From Druceiella hillmani (taxonomy: Eukaryota; Arthropoda; Insecta; Lepidoptera; Hepialidae), in the NCBI GenBank assembly GCA_039881145.1, contig JAYKKI010000006.1, positions 7,324,501-7,388,500 on the forward strand: a DNA stretch of 64,000 nucleotides, read 5' to 3'. This document shows, piece by piece, positions 38,406-51,236 of this stretch. A program made the translations under genes and the position numbers. The notes beneath the pieces were generated by a model. It ran no database searches and was not told where the DNA came from. It worked only from the letters and a program-made list of their open reading frames with translations. The number at the start of each line of letters is the position of its first letter. Positions within the stretch are counted from its first letter, which is position 1.

Positions 38406-40070
38406 ATGGACGCTGGAGGATATTCGTGCGCGTTCTAGGCAGATGAAATAAACTATGACACCAACCTCTCGTCTAACAGTCAGAAGTATAAACCTTTACC
38501 CAAACCAAGGTCGAAGGTTGTCAATATAATCATGCAATAATTTACAAAAAAAAGAAAGATCGTAAGCGATTCCAGTCGGAGTTGCATTGATCCGACCATG
38601 CCCAATATAAAATCCGAACGGAACAAATGAAGATAGTACCCGTATATTTTTTATGTAGAAATCCATAACATTTCTTTAATACTTTCTCCAATATAAGTGT
38701 AAAAGTTATATGGAGAGCAGATGACTGTATTAGTTTCAAGAATACTTCGGATTAAAGAATTAAACAAGGTCACAATACGCTATGGAAATGTCGCATGACA
38801 AAATCCTAGGATCCTGTGGACTTTCTGATAGGTTTCAGTGATATGGTAATGAAATGTTAGAAGGTTACAGGAAATGAATGTGTTTATCGTTTTTAATGAA
38901 TAATGTCAAGCATACAAAACTTCGAATTCGTTTATAGGAATGCCGTGTCAATAAGTTACAAAGAAATTAAAAAATTAAATTTTCATTATTTTTCATGATA
39001 AGTTTATTTTAACTAAACTTGTTTTCTAAAAGAAATGCGGTTGACAATACAATCTAGTTCCAGAAAACACAGCACCGACGTGAAGTACGCATTTCAATCA
39101 ATACTCCGAGGCGTTCAATACAACAGATGTTTTTCGAGTTAAGCAATGAGGAGAATTAATGAAAATTCTATTTAATAATTCATGACAAAATTATATTTAT
39201 GTTTCGATTAGTATCACAAAACAGGTCTGTCCTAAACAGGAAACTAGAATCTGTCCTAGCTGACGTACGATCAGTTAGTCTGGTAAGCTATTTCTCAGTT
39301 TTCACCTTTGTTAGCTGACAAAATATGTACAGAAAATTTAACCTCATTATTATCAAGCGCTTCTGTCTGTCATATTATTTAAAACTGCAATTTTATCGAA
39401 TATTTAACTTATTACTTATATTTAAAAATGTAATGGTTAAATCGTAGAATTGCAGAAAATATTAAAAAAATGAGATTTATATGGTACGCGGAACTAAAAC
39501 GATCTTTTCTCAGACTCTTCGTGCAACTTATAACAGTGTTTTGTTTAAAGAATCAATGGTCAAATTCGTACACTTAAACTAGTAACCAAGACCTTTAATT
39601 TTTACATGTATACGCGACATTACACAGAGAAATCATAATTCTCAAAGTAATTTAAATATAAGTGCATTTATGACAACTTTTTCTCATTTAGTATATGTAC
39701 ATATAATGAAAATAATATTGCTTATAATTTTTCCATCAAGTGAAGATTTGATTACAATACTAGTTGGGCGTCCGAGTTAAATATACCCGAGCAAACTTTA
39801 CATACTTGTCCTCGATGTCAACAACAACCGTCAAAATATTTAGGTTTTTTTTTCAAATATCATTTCAACTAGAACCCAGAGAAATTTTCTCACGATTCCT
39901 TTGCATTTTTAACGTGATGTTATGTCGGTGATCAGATGTTGTTGTATATTTGAATATTTGGTGGACGGGAATACATATTAATATATGTTTTGTTCTTTGG
40001 ATAAAACATGATTTAATACCTTTGTTCACTAAATTTATTCCTCTTGTTCCAAGGTGATATACAAGTATTC
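38406..40070. other. 1.7 kb piece interrupting the left repeat copy
   Basis: No protein, terminal repeat or target duplication was recognised. Its absence from the third copy at 55930-55940 marks it as a possible insertion. Confidence 0.4.
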
Positions 40071-40638
40071 GACTTCTTCCGCATTTAACGAAATTCTTTT
40101 GGATATAAAATCTTTTACATCGCTCTCACTTAAGTCAACAATTTGGTCGCATCATCTTCTTCAAGCAGAAAAAATCAAGAAATTAATTTTGCACGCAGTT
40201 TTACAGGAACTTTAAATGTGCGTAGTCTGGCAGGTGAAAATTGTTTATTTATCGTGTGGACTAATGCTATCGACTATTTAACATTGAAGCAGAGTGGCAA
40301 CGGGATCGTACAAAAAACTCAATATGATACCACAATATTCGCAATAACCATCAACAGATAATTCAACGTTGTTGCAAATATTAAATTCATATATAACTCA
40401 AGTTACAAAATATTTTTATTTGAATATTCCTGCTGCAAAAAAATCACTTAAGTTTGTTTCAAATGTTAATGGGTAAAAATGTTAACTCCACGTACATACT
40501 TTCAATAACATTTAAACACTCTCATCAGAATGAGTCAATGTTGAATTTGTAAATCTACCAATTGTCTTCCTACTTCGGTCAGTACCGTGGTTGCAATGAT
40601 CATCAAAATAGGTTATGTGACATGTTTAAATTTAGTAA

Positions 40639-40899
40639 ATGATATTTATTTTTTGTTATTCAGAAAAGCTCCCTTTAAAATTAATTGATACTTCAAACAT
40701 ATATTTGCGGCGTCTATCGGTTCAACTTCAAGTAAGACGTCATATAAATGTGAATTATGCAAATAAATCGAATAATATTTCTTTAGTTTCACGTGACACA
40801 AAATTAATCATAGCGACGCAAATATACAAATATAATAAAAAAGTAATTGTTACCTACGTGACACTCCCCAAAATTATCAACGGAATATACGTTTCGTAA
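40639..40899 (+). other. 86-codon open frame conserved in both palindrome arms
   Basis: The frame MIFIFCYSEKL...KIINGIYVS keeps exactly the same length in the right arm (54804-55064, minus strand). Fifteen residues differ by eye and there is no indel or stop. The run KKVIVTYVTLPKIING is unchanged. The third copy has stops and an insertion of a hammerhead-like element in this frame. No known domain was recognised. It may be a fragment of an old gene or transposon, a small gene, or chance. Confidence 0.35.
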
Positions 40900-43794
40900 A
40901 ACATGTAATTATCTATTTTAAGAAATATATAAAAATTGTAGAAAAGTCTCCTTGCAAATGCAATAAAAATGTACCAAATTAGTATAATATCTAAGGTCCA
41001 AAATCTAAAACAACTAATTCCAATAGCAATTTTACCTTACAAGATGATCAGTTAATAATTAAGTTTCTTATAGATTTTTATTCTGTCATAGTAAATAGAA
41101 TATAATGAGTTCTGGTGACCCAAATTAGACACTGAATTTGACCGAGCCAATAACATAACTATTTTTGTTATATCTAAATAAATATAAGTTATTTATATGT
41201 TTTAAGATTGCAAGGGTCGTTTGACAGCGTTCAATGTATAATTTATTGCGTTTAATGGAAAAATCAATGCCTTTGATACTTGTTGAATTAACCAAAATAG
41301 TAATCAAATAACATTAATATTTATTAAGTCATATGATAATATTCTGGAATAAAAATGTTTTATAAAGCTCTTGCTACATAAATGTTATTGATGTATTTAT
41401 TTAAAGTAACGTTAATTAATATAACTGAATAAAAATAAAGCTGAAATTGGATATTTTGATTATATGATAAAAACAAAATAATAAGCAATAGAAAAAACCT
41501 AAATTAATTTATAATTATACACATGAAATGTTGAAATATATTGATGAATATTGGGAGTGACATTCGTTTCGAAAACTATTCGAATAGAACGCGAAAGACC
41601 TAAGTAATTTATTTAAATGAAGCTAAAAATTGTTATTTTTGAAACGGGTTTAGTTACCTGCAAAGTTCAGATCAACGGTTTACGTACATAGTGAAATACA
41701 TATGTATGCACCATATTCATGGAAATTTATTGAGCAAATCGTATTTTTCATTTCATTTTTTATTTTTCATTTGGCATTTAATATCCATGTTAATAGTTAT
41801 TGATACTCGTAGAAAGGTAAGTTTTAATAGCTATCTAATTTAAAAATTAAATATTTCAAATACATAAATTCAAACTACTGACTTGAAATTGTCAATAATA
41901 TCAACTTTGTTTCAAATTATCAATGCAAATCTTTTAGAATATTGTTAGTTAATGTTTATTTAACTTAACTTGTGCTAACATTATTTTAACTTTATTTGAT
42001 TCGAATTGGCTTTTGATTAAACAAGACTTCTGTTGACAATTTACTATTAAAACACTAGAATTCTTTTGAGATTTTAATGGATTTAAATGGGGGGCATCAT
42101 ATTGTACATAAATTTGAAGCATAATCTTTTGTAAACGAGAATTAGAATTTGGCAATAAAAATTGATTTTCAATGTCTCTGTAAAAACCAGAGTTGAAATA
42201 TTTTCCTCACATTATTTACATGAGAAGGTATTATAACTTTTATTAGATATTTTACAATAAATTGTTTGATATCTCTAATGACATAACTGTGCGCAAAATT
42301 GGGACAATTCGGCCTACAAATACATAATCTGTAAGGCTACGTACGACAAGAGTTTGGATAGACGGTTGAATGGACGAGACAAAATTATAACAATTGCTTG
42401 TTCCACTATGCAACACTTGGTAATAACGTAGTAGTAGTTTGCAACTAACTAAAGACTAGTTGTGAATTTCTATGCAATTTCGTAAAATTACTAATTAATT
42501 ATCCAAAAATTAAAAAGAAATCAATCAAGGCCGAAGGCAACTTTGCAAAACTACGATAATCGGCGCACAAATGAAAGAGAGTGCTGCAGGAAGATAATTT
42601 GTTTTCTGGTCAGCTGAATACAAATAAGAACAAAATAAGACTTCGTTAGCATTTACCATCATCAGTCCTAATTTTGAAAGAAAGTGAGAGCAAAAATCTC
42701 CCAAGGGTGATAATAAAAAGTTCATGCTGAAATAAATGATAAATATATGGTGTTTCTTGAAACACTAAACGAAACATTTATAAAATTATCGACAGCTTTG
42801 TATTAGTGACGTGCTAATGTGATATTTCTAGGTTGCGTGCTTCCTATAAGATTAGCTTTTCTTAACCAATTTAGCTTTGGCAAATTTGTGCAAATTTCAT
42901 AAAATATTGTGAATTTTCTTTTTAATATACTGTAACTGAGACCACAACCCTTAGATATTTTCATCACAATTGAGTTTGTCAGTTACTGTTTGTCTCTTTA
43001 TTTTTTTATATTGATAACCTGTAATATGTCGCGCACTAATGGAAATTGTATAACAAAGTTTGATGAAAGTAGCAAATTACACCGCAAAGTTGCTAAATTC
43101 CTTCAGTATTGTTTAGCATTGTGTATTTTGAAGGCACTTCATTTGAAACCTCTTTTGGTACCCAATGCCTAGGTATAGTTATGATTTCTCCTATCCTTTC
43201 TATTAAAGAAGACAAAAAATGCAACATAAACGAAAGAAAAAACTAAACAATTTGTACAATGTTGATCAATTGACGTACGCAGATTGATTAGCTTACTGAT
43301 TTTTTTCAAAATTTTGTTGGAAAATTTTGGACCCGCCATTAATGTAGAAATACACCTAATTACAACAGCTCCTTTACAAGAGGTTGGAAATCACGTATGA
43401 TATGTATAATTAAAACAGAAGTTTATATGTTCATCAGTAATTTGTTGCAGTGTAATTAATTACAGTTTAAAGACATCCTTTCCTTTATCGAATACTTGGT
43501 AAAGTAATCATACAAATGGTTTGTCAACAAGACGTTACATAATTTTCTCATAAATTATAAATAGAACTATAACTATGACAGCCACAAGACACAACGCGCT
43601 AAATAAAAAGATCTAAATTATAATAAGAGCCCAATAAATGTACCTCCAAATTGACATTCAGTTTATTGGTCACCTTATACACATCCTCAGAATAAAACAA
43701 GACGTTATGTCATGTGTCTTTCCATCTATTCGTCTTCCATCATCTGTTAAAATCATTTATAGACACCGTTTAACGTAAATTATTAAGTTAAGAT

Positions 43795-43843
43795 AAAATA
43801 TTGAAATACATATGGGTCAGCCACATGTATTTCAATATTTTTC
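43795..43843. repeat. Inverted repeat with arms of about 17 bases
   Basis: AAATATTGAAATACAT and its reverse complement ATGTATTTCAATATTT surround a short GC-containing loop. It lies in a piece (about 43700-44300) with no clear counterpart in the right arm, so it may mark a small insertion. Confidence 0.6.
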
Positions 43844-44084
43844 AGCCAAAAATATTCACATGAGAAATTAATTAAGGAAATTAATACAACTAAATTTCTT
43901 TCATTCTATGAAATATTACATTAAATAGCTTAAATGTTCTTTAGTTTTTGAGATATTGACAAACATTTATGGCTCTGAAAGATAAACTGCTTAATTTGTA
44001 CGGAATACTCGTCGTGCGAATTCTATTCGTACTTGTATTCTTGTTATTTTTATTCTTCTTATGTGTTATTTAGGCAAACCAAAA

Positions 44085-45345
44085 GATCAAAACTATGATT
44101 GATCCTATTAAGACTTTACACAATACAAACACGATCCTAGAATATATTATGAGAATATTAAAATTAAACCAAGCTCTTTTTCTAATAAGTCTATTCGACC
44201 GGAACAAAATTTTAATGTTTTATTGCTTGTACAACATTTAAAAAAACGACATCCTGTTTACAGGTTTTACTTTTAAAACCAATAAATATTTTAATAAATT
44301 TTAATTTTTACTCACTTCCCATTCCGCTGATTTTGATTCAACTCAAACCACATGAATGTAAGGAGTACTGTAATTGTCTAAAATTATCATAAAAAATGTA
44401 TACATTTCGTCTGTATTGCGATAAAATTTATTTTCTTTTTATCAATGAAGTTGTTTTTTATTGCGTTGCGTACTGAATTTATCCTTTATAAGTCCTGCAT
44501 TAATGGAAAGAAAATTTTACACGTCAGCATGATGATGGATTTTAAACGTGGTCACGAAGCAAAGATTCTAGATGCGATAGAACCTTCAGACCGTAGAAAG
44601 AATTTATCAGAATTCGAAGACCATAAACACAAGCTATGTGCCCGTATCAAAAATTATATGAAAGACGAAAAGACGGTTAAAACCATGTATTCATTATTTT
44701 AAAGTCTTATCGCCACCAACGTAGCAGATTCGACGGCTTGTAGGTAATATTTAAAAAAAATCGATTTTACTAATGTAGACTGTGTAAATCTGTGGCAAAA
44801 AGAGCAACTACATTTTTTTTTCTCACAGTCCATCAATTTATTGAAACTGAGAATTTCAATACGCATATGTTGAAATCAAAAGAATTTGTAATAAACAAAA
44901 TTGTTAAATTTTAATAGTATTCTTTTCTGAGATACGATGGTTTATTGACACACACTGGAGACACAGAACTATTGATGGGTCCATGAACAAATTTTCTAAT
45001 GAATTGGAAGCCTAAATTCACTCCTAGTACTATTGCAGAATTATCAACAGTGCGAAATATAACTGAGAACCGAGTTTGCCAGAAATGGTTTCTTTCGGCC
45101 CATATTAATGAAATTAATGTTGAATCGATATGGTGTTAAATATACCATTCATAAATATATATAACGTACACCATAAATATTTATCTAGACTATGTTCTGT
45201 ATTATATTAGCATGGATAATTAAAAGTTTAAAGTTTTTGATTTTACTATTTTTTATTTAATTTATATTTTTCGAAATAATATCCCTGATTCCGTATTGCA
45301 AAAAAGACTAACTTTTATTAGATCACTCATGTGTTCGTCTGCCTG
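44085..45345 (+). repeat. Duplicated upstream block, copy 2 (partner 22075-22985)
   Basis: Same series of landmarks as the block before gene B, ending in TGTGTTCGTCTG. Because the block is also present at gene B, it is ancestral. The missing counterpart in the right palindrome arm must therefore be a deletion there, not an insertion here. Confidence 0.62.
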
Positions 45346-45666
45346 TCCGTCGGCCATGATGATTTTTCTCGAAAATATTTATGTTGGAATTTTAAATTTG
45401 GAATAGTGCATATATTTGGTTCTGGCAAAAATATTTGTTTCTATTAATATTATTTTATAACTATTTTAAGAAAATTAATATTTTTTTCCAGAATTGCATT
45501 GGTTTATATAATATAGTTTGATCAATGTCGTTCTAAATATTTAGAAAAATGTTATTCTCAAATCAATCTTTGAAATTGCGAAAAACAAATTTATACTATA
45601 TTTGTGGCTATATTTTGAGGCTTATTTTGCGGCTGTGAAACTTATACTAAGTTATCGCATTACGCG

Positions 45667-45770
45667 TGATATATCTGACCGTAAGTATTGCATTTGATAT
45701 ATCTGTCCGTATGTATTGCACTTGATATATCTGTCTGTAAACGTATTGTATGTAATATATCTCATCTGTC
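45667..45770 (+). repeat. Minisatellite, period about 29 bases
   Basis: Nearly four copies of a unit like TGATATATCTGTCCGTA followed by GTATTGCACT lie in tandem, with small differences between copies. It falls in the part of the left arm that the right arm lacks. Confidence 0.8.
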
Positions 45771-45860
45771 TCGTTAGCCAATGGTTAAATTGGTAATAGA
45801 AATATCATATAGACTCAAGTCGTTGCAGAGGGTTTGAGCCAATTTCTGTTATATATTTTT
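45771..45860 (+). repeat. Possible tRNA-derived SINE head
   Basis: TAGCCAATGGTTAAATTGG at 45775 resembles a tRNA D-arm and pol III A box. GGTTTGAGCC at 45831 resembles a B box with one C-to-T change. The 55-base spacing suits a class II tRNA. A clean cloverleaf could not be drawn, and poly-T follows, so a decayed SINE is likelier than a working tRNA. Confidence 0.35.
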
Positions 45861-46399
45861 TTTATTCTTCTCATTAGAAATAAGGCAAAAATTATTTATT
45901 ATATTCTTTTTAATTTGGGATTTCATTTCATCGAGATAGGTTATTTTTTAATAATAATACTTTCCTCATTTTCAAAAATCTTCTATATTATAACTTGATT
46001 TTAATATTATATTATAATACGCAAATTTTCATAAAACAAATTTAGATAGACTTCAAATTTACGGGTAAAATCGAATTGTATTTCTGCCAAATAATACTTG
46101 TATTGCTCTCTATCCAAAGTTGAATAAAGTACAGCTCTTATATAACGGGTTATTGCCTTGGTAGAAAATTAATATCATGAGATATCTAGTTTATTTCCTT
46201 TGACCAAAACATTAATTCAAACCTTTCTTTCCCAACAGTAAAACTTTATGTAAAAATTGTAATACAAAGCAGGGTTAAAGAGATATTAAAAGTAACCTCT
46301 CCATTAATCATAAGTGCATTGCTAAGCTAAACGGCCGTTACAAATATGTTGGTCGATCGGCTCTACAGTAAGGAATAGTCAGTTGCATAGACAGCAACA

Positions 46400-47491
46400 A
46401 CGGCGAATATCGAAACAGAATATTCTATAAAAAATAGCCTTAATCCTTTTACGGTTGTGCATGCATTTTTCCTTACAAAACAAGATTGTTTACTGCGATT
46501 TAATAAATTTGAACGCCATTATAAAACTTAAGTTCTTCTTAATGGTTTTTTTTACATGTTTGCACGAATATTTTATTTTTATTTTAGAAATAATTTTTCC
46601 GGTATAATACATATGATAACGGAATTTATGACTTTATTTACTACTATCATTGATATAGTCTGGATTAACTTTTTATCTCAAAATTTGTTCACCTCAATGT
46701 GCAGAAGGACATTCGAAATTGACACGAAACTAAAAGTCATTATTAAACCAGAAGTTTACATAAACATGAAAATAATTAATTTCACAATGGTGATACTTAT
46801 GTTTGTATTTCATAGTGCCATATTAATTATTTAGCACATTTATTTACCTTTCAGATTCGATATTATCAATACAATAAGTGGTATTCAATATTTTTATGTA
46901 TTTACCGCTGAAATCCTCTATTTTCTGCAGTCAGCCAAAAGAGTAAAGTTTCCTTTTTTTTTGCACTGAGTGATGAAATGAAACGTCTGGAAAGTAATAA
47001 TAATATTGCAAATAATGTAATTAGTGTCAATATTGCCAACAATATCGTGATTTATATAACTGATGACGTTGAGGAAGAATGTATCAGAATTATGAATATA
47101 TTTGAAGTCAGCTACAAATTGTTGGAAGTGTGTAATATATTAACTTCTACATTCAATGTCCAGGTAATCCATTGATAATTTAATTTATTTAAATTTATAA
47201 TTTTAAAGTATTACAATTTTAAAAATTATGAATATTTGATGCAAAATTATTTATAAAATCCTAGTATTGCATAACATATAAACAAATAATAAAATATTTT
47301 GCCCCTCAGCTCATTTAATACAACAGTAATGACTTGTTTAATTGCTTATTTTTTGTTTCAGCTGTTTTTCTAGGTTGTCACAGGTTTACTCTACGCATTG
47401 GCAGTAGTCAATAACTTTTTAAAATTTCAGGTATCATTATATATATGTGCATGAATAAACACATGTGTAAAAATATATATAAACACACACA

Positions 47492-47558
<67 letters not shown>

Positions 47559-48422
47559 ATATCACAATATCGCGACTAAGCACTGAGTCTTACTTAGTAA
47601 GTAGCATTATTTGTTAAGGCACTTGTATGATCACAAATATTTTAATGGTAGTTACAATATATTTGTTGTTTATTAAAAAAATTACCGAAAGTGCACACAA
47701 TTTTAGCGTATTTCCGCAACATCTTTAAGCACAAGATTTTACCGCACGATTTGGACGCAAGGACTGCACATCGTGACCTTTATGGTTAGCTTGACAGATT
47801 TAAACGCTGACGCCTGATGCGTGAGGTACTGTTCCCATTTCATTCGGCTTACTTTTTTGACACATTTTCGTGATGTTGCTTGATCCGGTTCACATACAAG
47901 TTTAAAGGTAATAGCGTGCATTAAAACCCAAATGTATATACATCAAAATAGTAATTCCGTAGAACTGTTATGGTCGTAATGCCATCAGCAACAAAATTAA
48001 TAGTTCTGGAACGCGAAAAAAAATAAAAACAAAGAAAAATTCTTGCCGTATCAAAATCATATATATTTTTCAAAGGCAGAAAAACGTTTAGAGAATATAT
48101 ATAATTGTCCTTACACTATGCTTAAAACGGAAATATGTATAAAAAATATATTTCAAAATATTTGACGATTCATATTCGCATGCATCGTATGATAAAGGTC
48201 ATCCCAGATGACTATCTAATATTTGTCTTGTGTACAAAATAAAAACTTTGAAATACTTGTGCTATTTTAAATAAGGCTTTTAAGGTGAAATATAAAAATC
48301 TAAAAACTTTTTGCAGGATATATGGAACGTTGCATTCATATGTTTCTTCACTGGAGGTGTTCAAACTGAAAGAGTTAAAGTCATAAGGTCCATAAACAAA
48401 CTTTTGGCGACATGTCCCTTTG
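46400..48422 (+). pseudogene. Gustatory receptor pseudogene C (left arm)
   Basis: It is a relative of gene B. Exon 1 (46400-47163) keeps the donor CAG|GTAATC, exon 2 is at 47362-47430 and exon 3 at 48317-48422 (donor G|GTAAAC). Lesions: ACG in place of the start ATG; TAA at 46529-46531 where B has a Cys codon; TAG at 46832-46834; an extended T run near 46953-46961 that shifts the frame; TAG in exon 2 (47371-47373). Exon 3 lacks 48 bases relative to B, removing most of a membrane span. No terminal exon with TYxxxxxQF is found downstream. MKRLESNNN and the ERVKVIRSINKLLATC block still mark the family. Confidence 0.85.
47488..47560. repeat. TA microsatellite flanked by CA and TG
   Basis: A TA tract lies in intron 2 of GR pseudogene C. 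The right arm has its counterpart at 50028-50167, longer and more mixed. Confidence 0.93.
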
Positions 48423-48690
48423 GTAAACATAATCTGACTGAAGTTCCATATGCATTTATTCAATTTGCTACATACACGTTTTCCGTCTTCTTGACAGTAT
48501 TAGATACAATATTGTCACCTTTTGCATGTCTCGGATTTTCAGATTTCCAAGCAACCCCAGTAATATACATATTGTGAATAAGCTTCAAAATAACTCGTGT
48601 CAAATTTTTTTATTTCCATATCAACACATTTTTATTTCTCAGAAGTTTAGTAACAGTCCCTTTCATTTTATTTGTATTTACATATTTTTG

Positions 48691-48976
48691 AAAAGCCCGA
48701 GAAATTAACAGTTCTGTTAAAAGTTGAACTAACTTCAAATATGTATAAAACTGAAAACAGATGGCCTTGAGATATTACAGCAGAGCTTCCATTAGATAGA
48801 CTAAATTAAACAAATAACTTGGTATGTCAATGAGATTTTCGAAACAAACTTTCCCTGCCATTCCCTTAGTGAATTCCCGTAGTTTGTATTAAACCTGCTG
48901 AAACTTGTAATAAATGTAGATTTTTTGCATATATTGTTATATAATTGATACATGTTTTACTATTTTGTTATGCATT

Positions 48977-49040
<64 letters not shown>

Positions 49041-49049
49041 CGTATATAG
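48691..49049. other. Palindrome spacer with TA microsatellite
   Basis: About 290 bases of unique AT-rich sequence and then a TA tract (48978-49048) separate the two arms. If the region were transcribed through, this would be the loop of the hairpin. Confidence 0.75.
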
Positions 49050-49321
49050 CTTTTAAAATATATAAATACGAAGAAAATGCAAGGGAGTGTTATTAAACTT
49101 CTGAGAAATAGGAATGTGATAATATGGAAATCAACAATTTTGACACGAGTTATTTTTGAAGTCTATTCAAATAATGAATATTACTGGGTTTGCTTGGAAA
49201 TATAAAAATTCGAGACATGCAAAAGGTGACAATAATGTACCTAATACCGTCAGGAAGACGGAAAACGTGTGTGTAGCAAATTTAATAAATGCATATGAAA
49301 CGTAAGTCAGATTATGCTTAC

Positions 49322-50043
49322 CAAAGTGACATGTCACCAAAATTTTGTTATAGCATAAGAATTTCAAAGTTTTCATATCGTAACACGAGGCGAATATTAG
49401 TTGTTAATCTGGGATGAACTTCTTGTTCGATGCATATGAATATGAATCGTGACATATTTTGACATATATTTTTTTTTCCATTTTTTTGTTTTCTCTAAAC
49501 GTTTTTCTGCCTTTGAAAAATATATATGATTTTGATACGGCAAGAATTTTTCTTGGTTTTTTTTTTTTGCATTCCAGAACTATTCATTTTGTTGCTGATG
49601 GCATTACGACCATAACAGTTGTATGGAATTACTATTTTGATGTACATACATTTGGGTTTTAATGCATGCTATTGGTATTACCTTTATACTTGTATGTGAA
49701 CCGGATCAAGCAACATCACGAAAATGTGTCAAAAAAGTAAGACGAATTAAATGGGAACAGTACCTCACGCATCAAGCGTCAGCGTGTAAACCTGTCAAGC
49801 TAACCATAAAGGTCACGATGTACAGTCTTTGCGTTCAAATCGTGCGGTAATTCTTGTATTTAAAGATTTTGCGTAAATACGCTAAAATTGTGTGCTCTTC
49901 CGGTAATTTTTTGAATAAACAACAAATATATTGTAACTACCATTAAAATATTTGTGGTCATACAAGTGCCATAACAAATAATGCTACTTACTAATTAAGA
50001 CTCAATGCTTAGTCGCGATCTTGTGACACACACACACACACAA

Positions 50044-50116
<73 letters not shown>

Positions 50117-51236
50117 TATATATATATATGCGTGTGTGTGTGTTTATATATATTTACGCATGTGTGTATTCATGCACATCTATATAATGATACCTGATTC
50201 AATTGAAACTCTAAAAAATTGTTGACGTGTTAACGTAGACGTAAATCTGTGTCAACGTAGAAAAACTGCTGAAACAAAAATTAAGCAATTAAACAAGTCA
50301 TTACTGTTGTATTAAATGAGCTGAGGGGCAAAATATTTTTTTCTCTCTTATTTGTTTATATGTTATGCAATACTAGGATTTTATAAATAATTTTGCATCA
50401 AATATTCATAATTTTTAAAATTGTAATTCTTTAAAATTATAAATTTAAATAAATTAAATTATCAATGGATTACCTGGACATTGAATGTAAAAGTTAATAT
50501 ATTACACACTTCCAACAATTTGTAGCTGACTTCAAATATATCCATAATTCTGATACATTCTTCCTCAACGTCATCAGTTATATAAATCACGATATTGTTG
50601 GCAATATTGATACTAATTACATTATTTGCAATATTATTATTACTTTCCAGACGTTTCATTTCATCACTCAGTGCAAAAAAAAGGAAACTTTACTCGTTTG
50701 GCTGACTGCACAAAATAGAGGATTTCTACGGTAAATACATAAAAATATTGAATACCACTTATTGTATTGATAATATCGAATCTGAAAGGTAAATAAATGT
50801 GCTAAAGAATTAATATGACACTATGAAATACAAACATAAGTATCACCATTGTGAAATTAATTCTTTTCATGTTTATGTGAAGTTCTAGTTTATTAATGAG
50901 TTTAAGATTCGTGTTAATTTCAATTGTCCTTCTGTATATTGAGGTAAACAAGTTTTGAGATAAAAAGTTAATCCAGATTATATCAATGATAGTAGTAAAT
51001 GAAGTCATAAATTTCGTTATCATATGTATTATACCGGAAAAATTATTTCTAAAATAAAAAGGAAACATTTGTGCAAACATATAATAGAAAATAATAAGAA
51101 GAACTTACGTTTTATAATGGCGTTCATATTTATTCAGTCGTAGTAGACAATCTCGTTTTGTATGGATACATGCTTGCACAACCGTCAAAGAATTAAGGCT
51201 ATTTTTCATAAAATATTCTGATTCGATATTCGCCTT
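49322..51236 (-). pseudogene. Gustatory receptor pseudogene C' (right arm)
   Basis: Mirror copy of pseudogene C. Exon 1 is 51236-50474, exon 2 is 50268-50194, and the tail of exon 3 ends at 49322. Lesions shared with C are the missing start codon (AAG here), TAA after the HYKT motif, TAG after the third membrane span, and a T-run frameshift. These show C was dead before the arms formed. Private lesions are a stop in exon 2 and a deletion, equivalent to 48267-48394, that removed the exon 3 acceptor and most of that exon. No terminal exon is present. Confidence 0.83.
50028..50167. repeat. CA/TA/TG compound microsatellite
   Basis: CA, then TA with short interruptions, then TG repeats in intron 2 of pseudogene C'. 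It is the inverted counterpart of 47488-47560, expanded. Confidence 0.95.

Larger units (their letters stand above)
40071..48690 (+). repeat. Left arm of large imperfect palindrome
   Basis: This segment is matched in reverse complement by 49050-55672. Landmark pairs include TTCTTCCGCATTTAACGAA (40075) with 55655-55640, the 261-base open frame 40639-40899 with 54804-55064, TCGCGCACTAATGG (43029) with 52669, GATTTTGATTCAACTCAAAC (44331) with 51890, GR exon 1 (46400-47163) with 50474-51236, and the exon 3 donor (48423) with 49321. The arms differ by scattered substitutions and by indels, the largest being 44640-46065, which has no counterpart in the right arm. The arm ends near 48690, where a spacer begins. 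Confidence 0.85.

Noticed and set aside
44445..44702. 85-codon frame containing EAKILDAIEPSDRRKN
   Set aside because: It looks protein-like, but the right-arm counterpart (about 51660-51780) has a one-base shift and stops. No family was recognised, so no gene was called.
48526..49376. Frames on either side of the palindrome centre considered as a missing GR terminal exon
   Set aside because: They continue past the exon 3 donor into intron sequence and lack the TYxxxxxQF motif.
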